A DNA stretch of 33,276 nt from BMS3Bbin07 sp036244995 (GCA_036244995.1 BTTF01000012.1:1-33276); one strand, 5' to 3'. Shown: positions 7,851-15,962, numbered from the stretch's first letter. Notes: generated from the letters alone by a model not told the origin. Program-made: numbers and translations.

Positions 7851-9122
7851 TCAAAAAAGCATATTCTGTCCCATGATCTCTTCCCTCTCGACCTTCTCAA
7901 AAATCCTTATTTTCCCGAATTCACCATCAAATCCGGGAGCAATATAAACATCTCCCGAGCGTACTCTTGAGATTGCCTCCCGAAGAAGGGGTGAGCCGGC
8001 CGCCTCAATATCCTCAAGAGATGTCTCCATCAGTATCCTGAATTCATTGCCGAGGCTTTCCAGGATGCTGAAATATTCGTTATTTACCCTCTTGCTGTTA
8101 ACGCCGACCTTTACGGTCTCGGATATAATCTCCGGCAGGGGGATGATGGAATGGAATCCCGGTGAGCCTGACAGACCAACGCCGTCTTCCCGGTCTGCAA
8201 GCTTTTCGACCCTGTGCATTACCCCCACAGTCACCCTTTTACCACATACAGGACAGAGATGGTCATACTTTATTGTCTCCTTTGGGGAGAGACTCACACG
8301 GCATACCCTGTGACCGTCATAATGATATTTTCCCTCTTCGGGAAAGAACTCTATGGTCCCGGAAAAACCCTTTTTTGTTCTGATAGCTTCCAGTATGGAG
8401 TTGTAAGAGATATCTGTATCAAAGATATTGGCCTCACGGCCAATCTTCCTTGGTGAATGGGCATCGGAGTTGGATATGAGGGTTATCCCGTCAAGCTGTG
8501 AAAGCCGACGGTTCATCCGGGGGTCTGAGGAAAGCCCTGTCTCTATGGCGTGAATATGCGGGGTCAACTCCTCAAAGCATTCTTCGAGAGAGTCAAAGCC
8601 GGACATTGCGCCGAAGACAGAAAAGTGAGGGGTCCATGCGTGGGCAGGTACGAGCATGGCATCGGCGGATGCATCCATTACGATTTTCAGGAGTTTCCTT
8701 GCATCCAGCCCGAGTATCGGCCTTCCGTCGGCATTGAGGTTTCCTATCTTTGACAGGGTGGTGTTTATCCTTGCTGCAGCAGTAAAGTCAGGAACAAATA
8801 TAATGGAATGTATCTTCCGTGTCCTGCCGCCTTTACTGTAAATGCAGCTTATCTCGGCAGAGAGGAGGAAAAAGAGGTCTGCCCTGCAGGAGTCGGGAAC
8901 GTCATCCGTCTTAAACCCCTCTTTCAGCCTGAAGAGGCCGTTTCCTGCCGGTTCAAGCTTCTCCTTCAGCTCTTTAAGCCAGTTGGGATGCGTAAAGTCA
9001 CCTGTGCCGATAACGTTGATACCCTTTAATTGTGCCCATCTCCATAGGCTCTCAGGGGACATCTCCCTGCTGGTTGCCCTTGAATACTTTGAATGAATAT
9101 GCAGGTCTGCAACAAAACGCAT
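7851..9122 (-). CDS. Endonuclease Q (PHP-domain DNA repair nuclease)
   Basis: A 423-residue protein with an N-terminal PHP phosphoesterase domain: DLHIHSKYSRATS (metal-binding HxH), GTGDFTHP, SAEISCIYSKG, HSIIFVPD, PAHAWTPHF and SNSDAHSPRKIGRE supply the metal ligands. A zinc-binding insert follows, with CRVSLSPKE, then CPVCGKR, then a helical region (HRVEKLADR). This order is that of endonuclease Q, first studied in hyperthermophilic archaea, which cuts 5' of deaminated bases (uracil, hypoxanthine, xanthine) and AP sites. It is widespread in Thermococcales and some methanogens but patchy in bacteria. No ribosome-binding site is evident; a TATAAT box sits five bases before the ATG. Confidence 0.88.
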   Translation of the reverse strand: MRFVADLHIHSKYSRATSREMSPESLWRWAQLKGINVIGTGDFTHPNWLKELKEKLEPAGNGLFRLKEGFKTDDVPDSCRADLFFLLSAEISCIYSKGGRTRKIHSIIFVPDFTAAARINTTLSKIGNLNADGRPILGLDARKLLKIVMDASADAMLVPAHAWTPHFSVFGAMSGFDSLEECFEELTPHIHAIETGLSSDPRMNRRLSQLDGITLISNSDAHSPRKIGREANIFDTDISYNSILEAIRTKKGFSGTIEFFPEEGKYHYDGHRVCRVSLSPKETIKYDHLCPVCGKRVTVGVMHRVEKLADREDGVGLSGSPGFHSIIPLPEIISETVKVGVNSKRVNNEYFSILESLGNEFRILMETSLEDIEAAGSPLLREAISRVRSGDVYIAPGFDGEFGKIRIFEKVEREEIMGQNMLF

Positions 9123-9127
9123 CTGAA

Positions 9128-9133
9128 ATTATA
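9128..9133 (-). promoter_or_regulatory. TATAAT box directly before the endonuclease Q start
   Basis: Reading the minus strand, TATAAT is followed by TTCAG and then the ATG. No AGGAG-like site lies between, so this may be the -10 box of a leaderless transcript. No good -35 hexamer is present at 16-18 bases. Confidence 0.4.
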
Positions 9134-9264
9134 ACATGAATGCCGGGGGGATTTTGCCTGGAAAAACCTCCGGGGGTTCCGGATTTCACGAAAGTGTACG
9201 TGGAATGACAAACTATTTTACTATCGGGGGAAACAAAGTATCCACTACATATGAATCTGCAGGC

Positions 9265-9301
9265 CTGCCCCTTCCTGCATACTAAATCCTGCAGGGGGCA
9301 G
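9265..9301 (-). terminator. Hairpin after the copper operon, candidate terminator
   Basis: A two-part stem, CTGCCC/GGGCAG enclosing CCTGCA/TGCAGG with a three-base bulge and a ten-base loop, starts 20 bases after the stop codon of the last copper-operon gene. It lacks a U-tract on the minus strand, so termination may be Rho-assisted, or the hairpin may stabilise the 3' end. Confidence 0.4.
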
Positions 9302-9320
9302 ACCCGTTCAGACTCCGCAT

Positions 9321-9476
9321 TCAGTCTTTTTCCTGTTTTATATACTTTTCAGGATTCTTTTCAAACTCTGCCTGGCACAAAGGGCAGCACAGATAATATT
9401 TTTTCCCCCCATGCTCGATTGTAATGTGGGCCTTGTTGGGGTTCATCTTCCTTCCACAAACCGGGTCTCTATGCAT
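9321..9476 (-). CDS. Small YHS/TRASH-domain metal-binding protein
   Basis: A 51-residue protein translated by hand from the minus strand. It begins MHRDPVCGRKMNPNKA and continues with GGKKYYLCCPLCQAEFEKNP. This is a complete YHS (TRASH-like) domain: the DPVCGRKM lead plus the YYLCCPLC cysteine cluster, expected to bind a soft metal such as Cu(I). AAGGAGG lies seven to eight bases before the ATG, a strong start. It is 21 bases downstream of the cupredoxin gene and is the last gene of the copper operon, so a copper chaperone or sensor role is likely. Confidence 0.88.
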   Translation of the reverse strand: MHRDPVCGRKMNPNKAHITIEHGGKKYYLCCPLCQAEFEKNPEKYIKQEKD

Positions 9477-9497
9477 AATACTACCTCCTTCATTTAG

Positions 9498-9869
9498 TTA
9501 CTCTTCAACAATGAGTTTACCTCTGATCATACCCATCTGACAGGAAAAGTCGTACTCTCCGGGCTTCTCCGGCAATAACTCTACTGCTACCTCCTTATAG
9601 GGAGGGAGTTTTGCAGACTTGTTAAAAGCCCCGAAGACAACCATCTCCGTGCAGGATGCCTCTTCTTCCCGTGTAAACAGTAGTCTGAGGGGTTTCCCTG
9701 CCTTTGCAACGATTAAGTCCGGGGTGTATCCTCCTTTCACTTTTATGATTACTTCCTGAATACCTGATGATACGGCTGCCCTGTACTCCTTCTTCCTGGA
9801 AAACAGAAAGAACCAGATGACCCACCATATAGTGAAAATACCTGCTACTGTTACGATTATTTTATCCAT
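9498..9869 (-). CDS. Membrane-anchored cupredoxin-domain protein
   Basis: A 123-residue protein with one N-terminal membrane segment (about residues 4-24) followed by a short basic stretch and a cupredoxin-like beta-sandwich. Candidate copper ligands are in EEEASCTEMVVF and the C-terminal YDFSCQMGMIRGKL, the Cys-xx-Met arrangement of small cupredoxins found next to, or fused to, Cu(I) ATPases. It is likely an extracytoplasmic copper acceptor or donor working with CopA. Its ATG overlaps the end of copA by eight bases, indicating translational coupling. Confidence 0.87.
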   Translation of the reverse strand: MDKIIVTVAGIFTIWWVIWFFLFSRKKEYRAAVSSGIQEVIIKVKGGYTPDLIVAKAGKPLRLLFTREEEASCTEMVVFGAFNKSAKLPPYKEVAVELLPEKPGEYDFSCQMGMIRGKLIVEE

Positions 9870-12384
9870 CTCTACCAGTCACCCTCAAAAATCTGAGCCG
9901 GTTAGCATTACTCACAACAGTCAGAGAACTCATGGCCATGGCTGCACCTGCAAGGATGGGGTTCATGGTAATACCCCACAGGGGGTAAAGAATACCCGCA
10001 GCTACGGGAATGAGAGCGGTGTTGTAGAAAAAGGCACCAAAGAGGTTTTCCCTGACGTTCTTCATCGTGGCCTTTGAGATACTGAATGCCGCCTGTATTC
10101 CCAGGAGCGAGCCCTTGATAAGGGTTATGTCTGATGCCTCTATGGCCACATCAGTACCGGTACCGATTGCCATTCCCACATCTGCGCGCGCAAGTGCCGG
10201 GGCATCATTGATCCCGTCACCTACAAAGGCAACCTTTCTGCCTTCCAGTTGCAGTTTCTGTACCTCCCTTGCCTTGTCTTCCGGCAGGACCTCTGCAAGC
10301 ACCCGCTCAATCCCCACCCTCTTGGCTATGGCCTTTGCGGTCCTCCTGTTGTCACCTGTGATCATCACTACATCCACACCCAGTCCCTTCAACCCCTTTA
10401 TCGCCTCAATCGAATCCTCCTTCAGGGGATCAGAGACCGCTATGACGCCGGCAGCCTTGCCGTCAATGGAAATAAATATCGGGGTTTTTCCTTCATCGGC
10501 AAGTGTATGTGAATCTTTTTCAAGAACACCAAGGTCTGCCCCTATCCTGTCCATGAGTTTTCTGTTGCCAAGGTTTATCCGGTGCCCGTCCACAATGCCT
10601 TCTACCCCGTGTCCGGGTATGGCCTTGAAATCCTCCGGATCAGATGGGACAATGTCCCGGCTCCTGGCTCCCTGCAGTATTGCCTCTGCCAGCGGATGCT
10701 CGGAGTTCTTCTCCAGGGCTGCTGCAAACCTGACAACGTCCTTCTCATTGCCTTCTCCGGCAACTATCACATCCGTCAGTGCCGGCTTTCCGATGGTGAT
10801 GGTGCCTGTCTTGTCAAGTACCACGGTATCAACTGCGGATGCAACCTGTATGGCCTCACCGTTTCTTATCAGGATTCCGTTCTCTGCGGCCTTTCCAACT
10901 CCTATCATCAACGAAGTCGGTGTTGCAAGACCGAGTGCGCATGGACATGCCACTATCAATGTAGTCACCGCACCAAGCAATGCCAGGATGATGCGTGGTT
11001 CTGGGCCAAGGTCATACCACAAGACAAAACTCGTCACTGCTATGACCATAACAGCGGGTACAAAGTATCCACTGACTGTATCGGCCAGTTTCTGTATGGG
11101 GGCCTTGGAGCCTTGTGCCTCCTGCACCATCTTGATAATCTGGGCAAGGGCCGTGTCTTTCCCGACCTTGGTGGCCTTAAACTTAAAGGCACCGGTCTTG
11201 TTTATTGTTCCGCCTATAACCTCATCCCCCTCCTGCTTTTCCGCAGGTAAGGGCTCCCCTGTAAGCATGGATTCATCCACGCTTGAACGTCCCTCGACAA
11301 GCACTCCGTCTACGGGTATCTTCTCCCCGGGACGTACTATCACCTTGTCACCAACCAGGACTTCCTCTATCGGAATGTCCACCTCATTGCCGTTCCTTAC
11401 TACCCGTGCGGTCTTGGCCTGAAGCCCCATCAATTTCTTTATGGCCTCTGATGTCCTGCCCTTGGCCCTCAGCTCCAATGCCTGGCCCAGCACTACGAGG
11501 GCGATAACCACGGAGACAACGTCAAAATAAGGCTCACGGGCGTTCTCGGGAAAGAGCTCGGGAAACAGGACTACCACAGTCGAAAAGAGCCATGCCATCC
11601 CTGTGCCGAGAGCGATTAATGTATTCATGTCAGCAGCGCGGTGTCTGAAGGCTGCAACCGCACCCTTGAAAAAACTGCTCCCGGAATAGACAAGCGCAGG
11701 CACGGTAAGGATACTCGCACCTATCCAGAGCAGTCGCAACGTATCCATGTCCATATCCTTGAGCCCCGGGAAGAATTTCGGGTAGCTGACCACAATTACG
11801 GGCAGGGATATGATGGCGGCAACTATAAATCTCCTCATAAGTAACCTGTATTCCCGCACTTTTGAGTTCTCCTCCCTGGATTGAGACTCTTCAGTGCCCG
11901 TTTTGTATCCGGCGGATTCTATAGTTTTTTTCAGCGATTTCAGGTCTGTCATTGAAGACAGATATTCAATAACCGCACTTTCGGAGCCGAGGTTTACCTC
12001 TGCCCAAATGACCCCGGGCGACCCCTTTAAGGCATCCTCGACCTTCCTGACACAGGAGGCACACGTCATCTCCCTGATTTTCAGAGTGACCTTTTCCGAG
12101 CTGACATCATACCCGCTATCCTTGATTACCCTGATGATCTGCCCCACACGGACACGGGTGGGATCATATGAGACAAATGCCTTTTTAGAGACAAAATTGA
12201 GATTCGCCTGACTGACGCCGTTTGTAGAGGCCAGCACCTTTGTTATCGTTGCCGTACAGGAGGCACACGTCATTCCTGCTATAGGCAGCTCGATCCTGAC
12301 CTCTCCTTTATTTTCTCCGCTTACCCCGGTTGTAGCTGACGGGATAAGCGCCTGCTGTTTAATCATCTCTGCGTGACAAAGCAT
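9862..12384 (-). CDS. copA: Cu(I)-translocating P1B-type ATPase
   Basis: An 840-residue copper-export ATPase. Two N-terminal heavy-metal-associated domains carry MTCASC motifs. The core has the actuator MLTGEPLPAEK, the membrane metal site CPCALGLATPTS, the phosphorylation site DKTGTIT, the SEHPLAEA nucleotide-binding histidine-proline motif, and GDGINDAPALA. Later membrane segments have YNTALIP and MSSLTVVSNA, which with CPC mark Cu(I) specificity (P1B-1). The frame extends nine codons upstream to a GTG, but the ATG overlapping the previous stop (TAATG) with an AGGAGG upstream is preferred. It exports cytoplasmic Cu(I) across the inner membrane. Confidence 0.97.
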   Translation of the reverse strand: MLCHAEMIKQQALIPSATTGVSGENKGEVRIELPIAGMTCASCTATITKVLASTNGVSQANLNFVSKKAFVSYDPTRVRVGQIIRVIKDSGYDVSSEKVTLKIREMTCASCVRKVEDALKGSPGVIWAEVNLGSESAVIEYLSSMTDLKSLKKTIESAGYKTGTEESQSREENSKVREYRLLMRRFIVAAIISLPVIVVSYPKFFPGLKDMDMDTLRLLWIGASILTVPALVYSGSSFFKGAVAAFRHRAADMNTLIALGTGMAWLFSTVVVLFPELFPENAREPYFDVVSVVIALVVLGQALELRAKGRTSEAIKKLMGLQAKTARVVRNGNEVDIPIEEVLVGDKVIVRPGEKIPVDGVLVEGRSSVDESMLTGEPLPAEKQEGDEVIGGTINKTGAFKFKATKVGKDTALAQIIKMVQEAQGSKAPIQKLADTVSGYFVPAVMVIAVTSFVLWYDLGPEPRIILALLGAVTTLIVACPCALGLATPTSLMIGVGKAAENGILIRNGEAIQVASAVDTVVLDKTGTITIGKPALTDVIVAGEGNEKDVVRFAAALEKNSEHPLAEAILQGARSRDIVPSDPEDFKAIPGHGVEGIVDGHRINLGNRKLMDRIGADLGVLEKDSHTLADEGKTPIFISIDGKAAGVIAVSDPLKEDSIEAIKGLKGLGVDVVMITGDNRRTAKAIAKRVGIERVLAEVLPEDKAREVQKLQLEGRKVAFVGDGINDAPALARADVGMAIGTGTDVAIEASDITLIKGSLLGIQAAFSISKATMKNVRENLFGAFFYNTALIPVAAGILYPLWGITMNPILAGAAMAMSSLTVVSNANRLRFLRVTGRDG

Positions 12385-12662
12385 TATCCATTCTGCCCTC
12401 CTGCACCCCACCGGCGGTTAATAAAATTATAAACCGGCACAAAGACAACCCCGGTATATATTCCATAAAGAAAACTCTCAGCAAAACCCAGAAGGAACCC
12501 GCCAAAAGTCAGCCACTTGAAGGCAGGAAGCATCGCCTCAAGAAACATCGCCATCCCGTGCAGACTTTTGGGGACTATCAATCCGTAAAGGACACAGAGA
12601 GTGAATGAAATTGCCGTAAAGATACCCAAAGACCAGCTGACCACTCTTATATTTAATGGCAT
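12384..12662 (-). CDS. DUF5676-like small membrane protein
   Basis: A 92-residue protein with two predicted membrane helices (about 8-30 and 48-80) and the C-terminal pattern GFAESFLYGIYTGVVFVPVYNFIN, which resembles the DUF5676 family found beside heavy-metal transporters. No metal-binding side chains stand out. Function is unknown; the context suggests an accessory role to CopA. It overlaps the previous gene by ten bases and its stop overlaps the copA start. Confidence 0.7.
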   Translation of the reverse strand: MPLNIRVVSWSLGIFTAISFTLCVLYGLIVPKSLHGMAMFLEAMLPAFKWLTFGGFLLGFAESFLYGIYTGVVFVPVYNFINRRWGAGGQNG

Positions 12663-12841
12663 CCTCCACCCCCTTCTTTTTTTGCCTGTGAACCTTCTGC
12701 ATGTCCCTTGTGCTCATCCCCCTCTTTTTTCCCTCCATGACCTCCATGGCCCCCATGGGCACCTCCGTGACCAAAAAGGTGTATTCCGATAAATACCGCA
12801 AAAAGTATTATCCAGAACCAGTTTGCTCTAAACCATTCCAT
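12653..12841 (-). CDS. His/Gly-rich membrane-anchored peptide
   Basis: A 62-residue protein with one N-terminal transmembrane helix (WFRANWFWIILFAVFIGIHL), then HGG repeats and a charged Lys/Glu/His tail ending GGGGCH. The layout resembles small DUF2933-type proteins seen next to copper genes. The histidine cluster could bind Cu or Zn at the membrane surface. AGGAGGG lies about seven bases before the ATG and overlaps the end of the upstream methyltransferase gene. The membrane orientation cannot be decided from sequence. Confidence 0.75.
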   Translation of the reverse strand: MEWFRANWFWIILFAVFIGIHLFGHGGAHGGHGGHGGKKEGDEHKGHAEGSQAKKEGGGGCH

Positions 12842-12844
12842 CGC

Positions 12845-13819
12845 TTACCCTCCTTCATTCCACCTTTCCATCTCTACAAGGGAAAACCAACCTTTTGGAT
12901 CAGAAAACCATTTAGTAACATTCAAGCCGGCATTAAAGGCCATCCGGTCCACGCTGCCTTTAGTGAATTTTCTGCAAACCTCGGTGAGAATGCGTTCACC
13001 CTGCTCCAACTTAACCGTTAATCCCAGGGAACTTATCTCTGCAGCTACATCAACGCTAGCCTGCAAATACATCTCCATCCGTTCTTTTTCTGCATTAAAG
13101 ACGGCTCGGTGATCAAAATGGTCTAAATCGAAATCAGCGTCCAGCGCCCTGTTTAAAACATTTAGAATATTTTTGTTGAATTCAGCCGTAATCCCCGAGG
13201 AGTCGTTATAGGCGCGTTCCAGTATATCCCGTGGCTTCAGCATATCAATACCGAGCAGAAGACGGTCTCCCGTTCTCATGGAACCTGCAACACTTTTTAA
13301 GAAAAGGGCTCTCTCGTCTTCTTTAAAATTCCCCAGGGTACTGCCGAAAAAGACGAACAGTTTTTCCCGGTCACACGGTATCATCTCCATATGTCTGGTA
13401 AAATCAGCAACTATTCCAAGCAGATTCAGCCCGGGATACATCCTCAGCAATTCTTCCGATGAGGCCTCCAGTGCTGCCTCACTGACATCTACCGGTATAT
13501 ACCGTATGTTTGATAATTTGTTCTTTGGGACAATATCCAGAAGGGTCCTGATCTTCCAGTTTGCACCTGCGCCCAACTCAACAATATCACCATCCGTGAA
13601 ATAATGCATTATAGACGGAGCAGCATGACTTAATATGGACAGCTCCGTACGTGTTGGATAGTATTCGGGCAAACAGCAAATCTTCTCAAAGAGGGCCGAT
13701 CCCCGGGCATCGTAAAAGTATTTGCTGGGAATAAACTTTTGTGATGCTGTCAAGCCGGACAGGACATCCTCTTTTATGTCGTCATGATATGTAGTATTTA
13801 CATAGTTTATAGTTTCCAT
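12845..13819 (-). CDS. EgtD-like histidine N-alpha-methyltransferase
   Basis: A 324-residue SAM-dependent methyltransferase of the EgtD family. It has KYFYDARGSALFEKI, LPEYYPTRTE, VELGAG (SAM loop), PVDVSEAALE, FFGSTLGNF and YNDSSGITAEFN. Against the mycobacterial EgtD numbering as I recall it, Tyr54, Asn164, Tyr204, Met250 and Glu280 match the histidine-site residues Tyr56, Asn166, Tyr206, Met252 and Glu282, but Ser284 is replaced by Cys282. EgtD makes hercynine, the first ergothioneine intermediate; no EgtB-like sulfoxide synthase is visible here. The start is the ATG in TAATG after the upstream flavoprotein; a 14-codon longer frame is overlap. It lies in the middle of the copper operon. 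Confidence 0.88.
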   Translation of the reverse strand: METINYVNTTYHDDIKEDVLSGLTASQKFIPSKYFYDARGSALFEKICCLPEYYPTRTELSILSHAAPSIMHYFTDGDIVELGAGANWKIRTLLDIVPKNKLSNIRYIPVDVSEAALEASSEELLRMYPGLNLLGIVADFTRHMEMIPCDREKLFVFFGSTLGNFKEDERALFLKSVAGSMRTGDRLLLGIDMLKPRDILERAYNDSSGITAEFNKNILNVLNRALDADFDLDHFDHRAVFNAEKERMEMYLQASVDVAAEISSLGLTVKLEQGERILTEVCRKFTKGSVDRMAFNAGLNVTKWFSDPKGWFSLVEMERWNEGG

Positions 13820-14949
13820 TATGGACACACCTTTTTTGTTCCGCACCTGCACCACACACATGTACAGTTTTCACGGTTGCAGCTCAGGTCCCTGACCCTG
13901 CTTTCATATCCCCTTTTTGCAAGGGGAAGCAGAAGATTCTTTAAAAAAGAAGGGTTATAATGTTTTCTGAGAATTCTGGCAGGATCACCCCTGCCAAAAC
14001 ATTTAATCAGATACCTGTAGCCGGCATGGCCAATCCTTTCAAAAAGATAGCGGTTAACAAGAGAGGTTTCAAGCATAGGCCTTAGTTCCCTTTGCCAAAG
14101 CACATCATAATCTGAATCTTCTATAAAGCTTTTTGCAGCTATATAGCCTGACAACATCGAGTATCTCATCCCAAACCCCCAGAGACAGTCCTGAAAACCT
14201 GCCGCTTCACCAATATAGAGTTTTCCATTGCGTGTCTGCTTGTCACGAATGAAGAAGTTTCCGTAACCTCCGAACTTTTTCCTGTTTTTGATATCCAGGT
14301 CCATCTTGTCTCCGAAAAAAGACAGCATCTTTTCAAAGTAATCATCTGCCTTTTTGAACTCTCTGTAAAGGACAGTGGCCATTGTCGCATACCCCTGCTT
14401 TACAAGAAGGTATGCATAGCCCTTTGGGGCTATATTGTCATCAAGTACCACAACAGCCTTATCCTGCATCTTCGTGTTAAAGGTTATGCCCACGGCAACG
14501 GCATCAGCCCCCTTGGGTCCGGTTCCCACGATGGCCTTTCCTTCAAGGTTATCAAGGCGGTGGTTAAATATAATCTCTACTCCCAGAGATAATGCCTGTT
14601 CCTTTAATCCCCAGTCCAGGGTTCCGGGCATACTGCCTCTTCTGACAAGATAAAAGATTGGCCTGCCGGATTTTACTTCAACGGGTTTCATTTCAGGCGC
14701 ATATACTGTTCCCTCGTAATAGGGCATCCAGAGGAAATTTATCCCGATTCCAATCTCCCCGAGTATTTCCGTAACGTTTTTTTCGGAACTCCAGTTTTCA
14801 ACACCCTGAAAATCCCCGCTCAAACGGTGTCCGACATCCGGAGACATCTCAAAGACCTTCACAGCAAACCCGTGCCTGCGAAGGACTATCGCTGCCACCA
14901 GGGATCCGGGACCGGCACCGATGATGTTTACAGTGTCTTTATCCGTCAT
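13819..14949 (-). CDS. Geranylgeranyl-reductase-like FAD oxidoreductase with Cys-rich tail
   Basis: A 376-residue flavoprotein. The N-terminal dinucleotide motif is GAGPGSLVAAIVLRRHG, followed by VFEMSPDVGHRLSGDFQGVENW; a later GKLYIGEAAGFQDCLWGFGMRYSM is the second FAD-binding motif of the geranylgeranyl reductase/p-hydroxybenzoate hydroxylase superfamily. The last 20 residues contain six cysteines (core CTCVWCRCG), which looks like an added metal-binding tail. The substrate is unknown: lipid double-bond reduction is typical for geranylgeranyl reductases, but the copper-operon setting leaves this open. It begins with an ATGA overlap on the galT stop and ends with TAATG onto the methyltransferase gene. 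Confidence 0.8.
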   Translation of the reverse strand: MTDKDTVNIIGAGPGSLVAAIVLRRHGFAVKVFEMSPDVGHRLSGDFQGVENWSSEKNVTEILGEIGIGINFLWMPYYEGTVYAPEMKPVEVKSGRPIFYLVRRGSMPGTLDWGLKEQALSLGVEIIFNHRLDNLEGKAIVGTGPKGADAVAVGITFNTKMQDKAVVVLDDNIAPKGYAYLLVKQGYATMATVLYREFKKADDYFEKMLSFFGDKMDLDIKNRKKFGGYGNFFIRDKQTRNGKLYIGEAAGFQDCLWGFGMRYSMLSGYIAAKSFIEDSDYDVLWQRELRPMLETSLVNRYLFERIGHAGYRYLIKCFGRGDPARILRKHYNPSFLKNLLLPLAKRGYESRVRDLSCNRENCTCVWCRCGTKKVCP

Positions 14950-15962
14950 CCTGACAACCCCGAATCGTTCACCTCGAAATCCCTGATAAATGATGCCGTC
15001 TCCTCCGGCAGCGCAATGTTGATATATATGCCTGAACCCAGCTCAAACCCTGCTGCCAGGGTAAGGCGCGGGATTATCTGAATGTGCCAGAGAAAATACG
15101 ACTTATGTTCGTCATCCACAGGGGCCGTATGGATAACCATGTTATAATCCGGATTTTCAAGGCTGACATACAGTTTCAGCAGGACGTCTTTCAGTACCCC
15201 TGAGAGGTCTTTGATTTCCTCGTCCGAGGTATTCCCGAAAGATGAGTTATGCACCTTGGGCATAAGCCATGTTTCAAAAGGATAACGTGATGCAAAAGGG
15301 TGTACTACAACAAAATAATCCGTCTCAGCCACAATCCTTTCCGACGCCTCAAGCTCATTCTCCCGGAGATCGCAATAGAGGCAACGACCTGTGTTGTCAT
15401 AATGCTGTATGGCTATCTCATACCGCCTGCGAACAAACGGCGGCACTATCGGGGATGCGACAACCTGGGAATGCGGATGTTCAAGAGATGTTCCCGCCCC
15501 CCGTCCGTAGTTTTTAAGGATAATAACCGTTCTGATAGCAGGATCTTTTTTTAAGGCATGGTATCTGTCCCTGTATACCCTGATGAGTCCCTCAACTTCC
15601 GTATCATTCATGAAAGGGATAAATTTGTCATGCCGGGGTGTTTCGATAATGACCTCATGGTTGCCGTATCCAGGGCTCTTTCTGAAAAGCCCCCATTCCT
15701 CTCTTTCGGCATTACCCTCAGGCGTTAATGCTGCAAATTTGTTTGGTACAACACGTGTTTTCCACTTGCCGGGTTCTCCATAAACAGCCTTTGCTTCAGG
15801 CGTCCTGTGTTCATTCCCCGGACAAAATGGACAGCTCTCGCTGTGAGCCGGAAAGTAAGGCCTGGTAATGTTATCTTTCTTAAACTCAAGGGGCCGCTTT
15901 GCCCGTTCTTTCGCTATAATCACCCAGTCATTGGTAGTCGGGTCCTGCCGTAGTTCTGACAT
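14946..15962 (-). CDS. galT: Galactose-1-phosphate uridylyltransferase family protein
   Basis: A 338-residue HIT-superfamily nucleotidyltransferase. Zinc-type cysteines lie in CPFCPGNE (C44, C47) with a second pair in CLYCDLREN. The catalytic motif is GTSLEHPHSQ, with His164 as the likely uridylylated residue. Its role in the Leloir pathway would be exchange of UMP between UDP-glucose and galactose-1-phosphate, but in bacteria without other Leloir genes such proteins may act on other sugar phosphates. AAGGAG lies eight to nine bases before the ATG. It is the first gene of the tightly packed copper operon. A hairpin (CCTGCC/GGCAGG, 15998-16012) lies between it and the upstream gene. Confidence 0.9.
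   Translation of the reverse strand: MSELRQDPTTNDWVIIAKERAKRPLEFKKDNITRPYFPAHSESCPFCPGNEHRTPEAKAVYGEPGKWKTRVVPNKFAALTPEGNAEREEWGLFRKSPGYGNHEVIIETPRHDKFIPFMNDTEVEGLIRVYRDRYHALKKDPAIRTVIILKNYGRGAGTSLEHPHSQVVASPIVPPFVRRRYEIAIQHYDNTGRCLYCDLRENELEASERIVAETDYFVVVHPFASRYPFETWLMPKVHNSSFGNTSDEEIKDLSGVLKDVLLKLYVSLENPDYNMVIHTAPVDDEHKSYFLWHIQIIPRLTLAAGFELGSGIYINIALPEETASFIRDFEVNDSGLSG

Noticed and set aside
10067..11422. A long plus-strand open frame of 451 codons opposite copA.
   Set aside because: It is the antisense shadow of a GC-rich conserved gene; the Ser/Pro/Thr-rich translation has no domain.
13819..13861. Longer EgtD-like protein starting at 13861.
   Set aside because: The extra 14 codons are the overlapping Cys-rich tail of the upstream gene in another frame; the TAATG start also brings the residue numbering into a constant register with mycobacterial EgtD.
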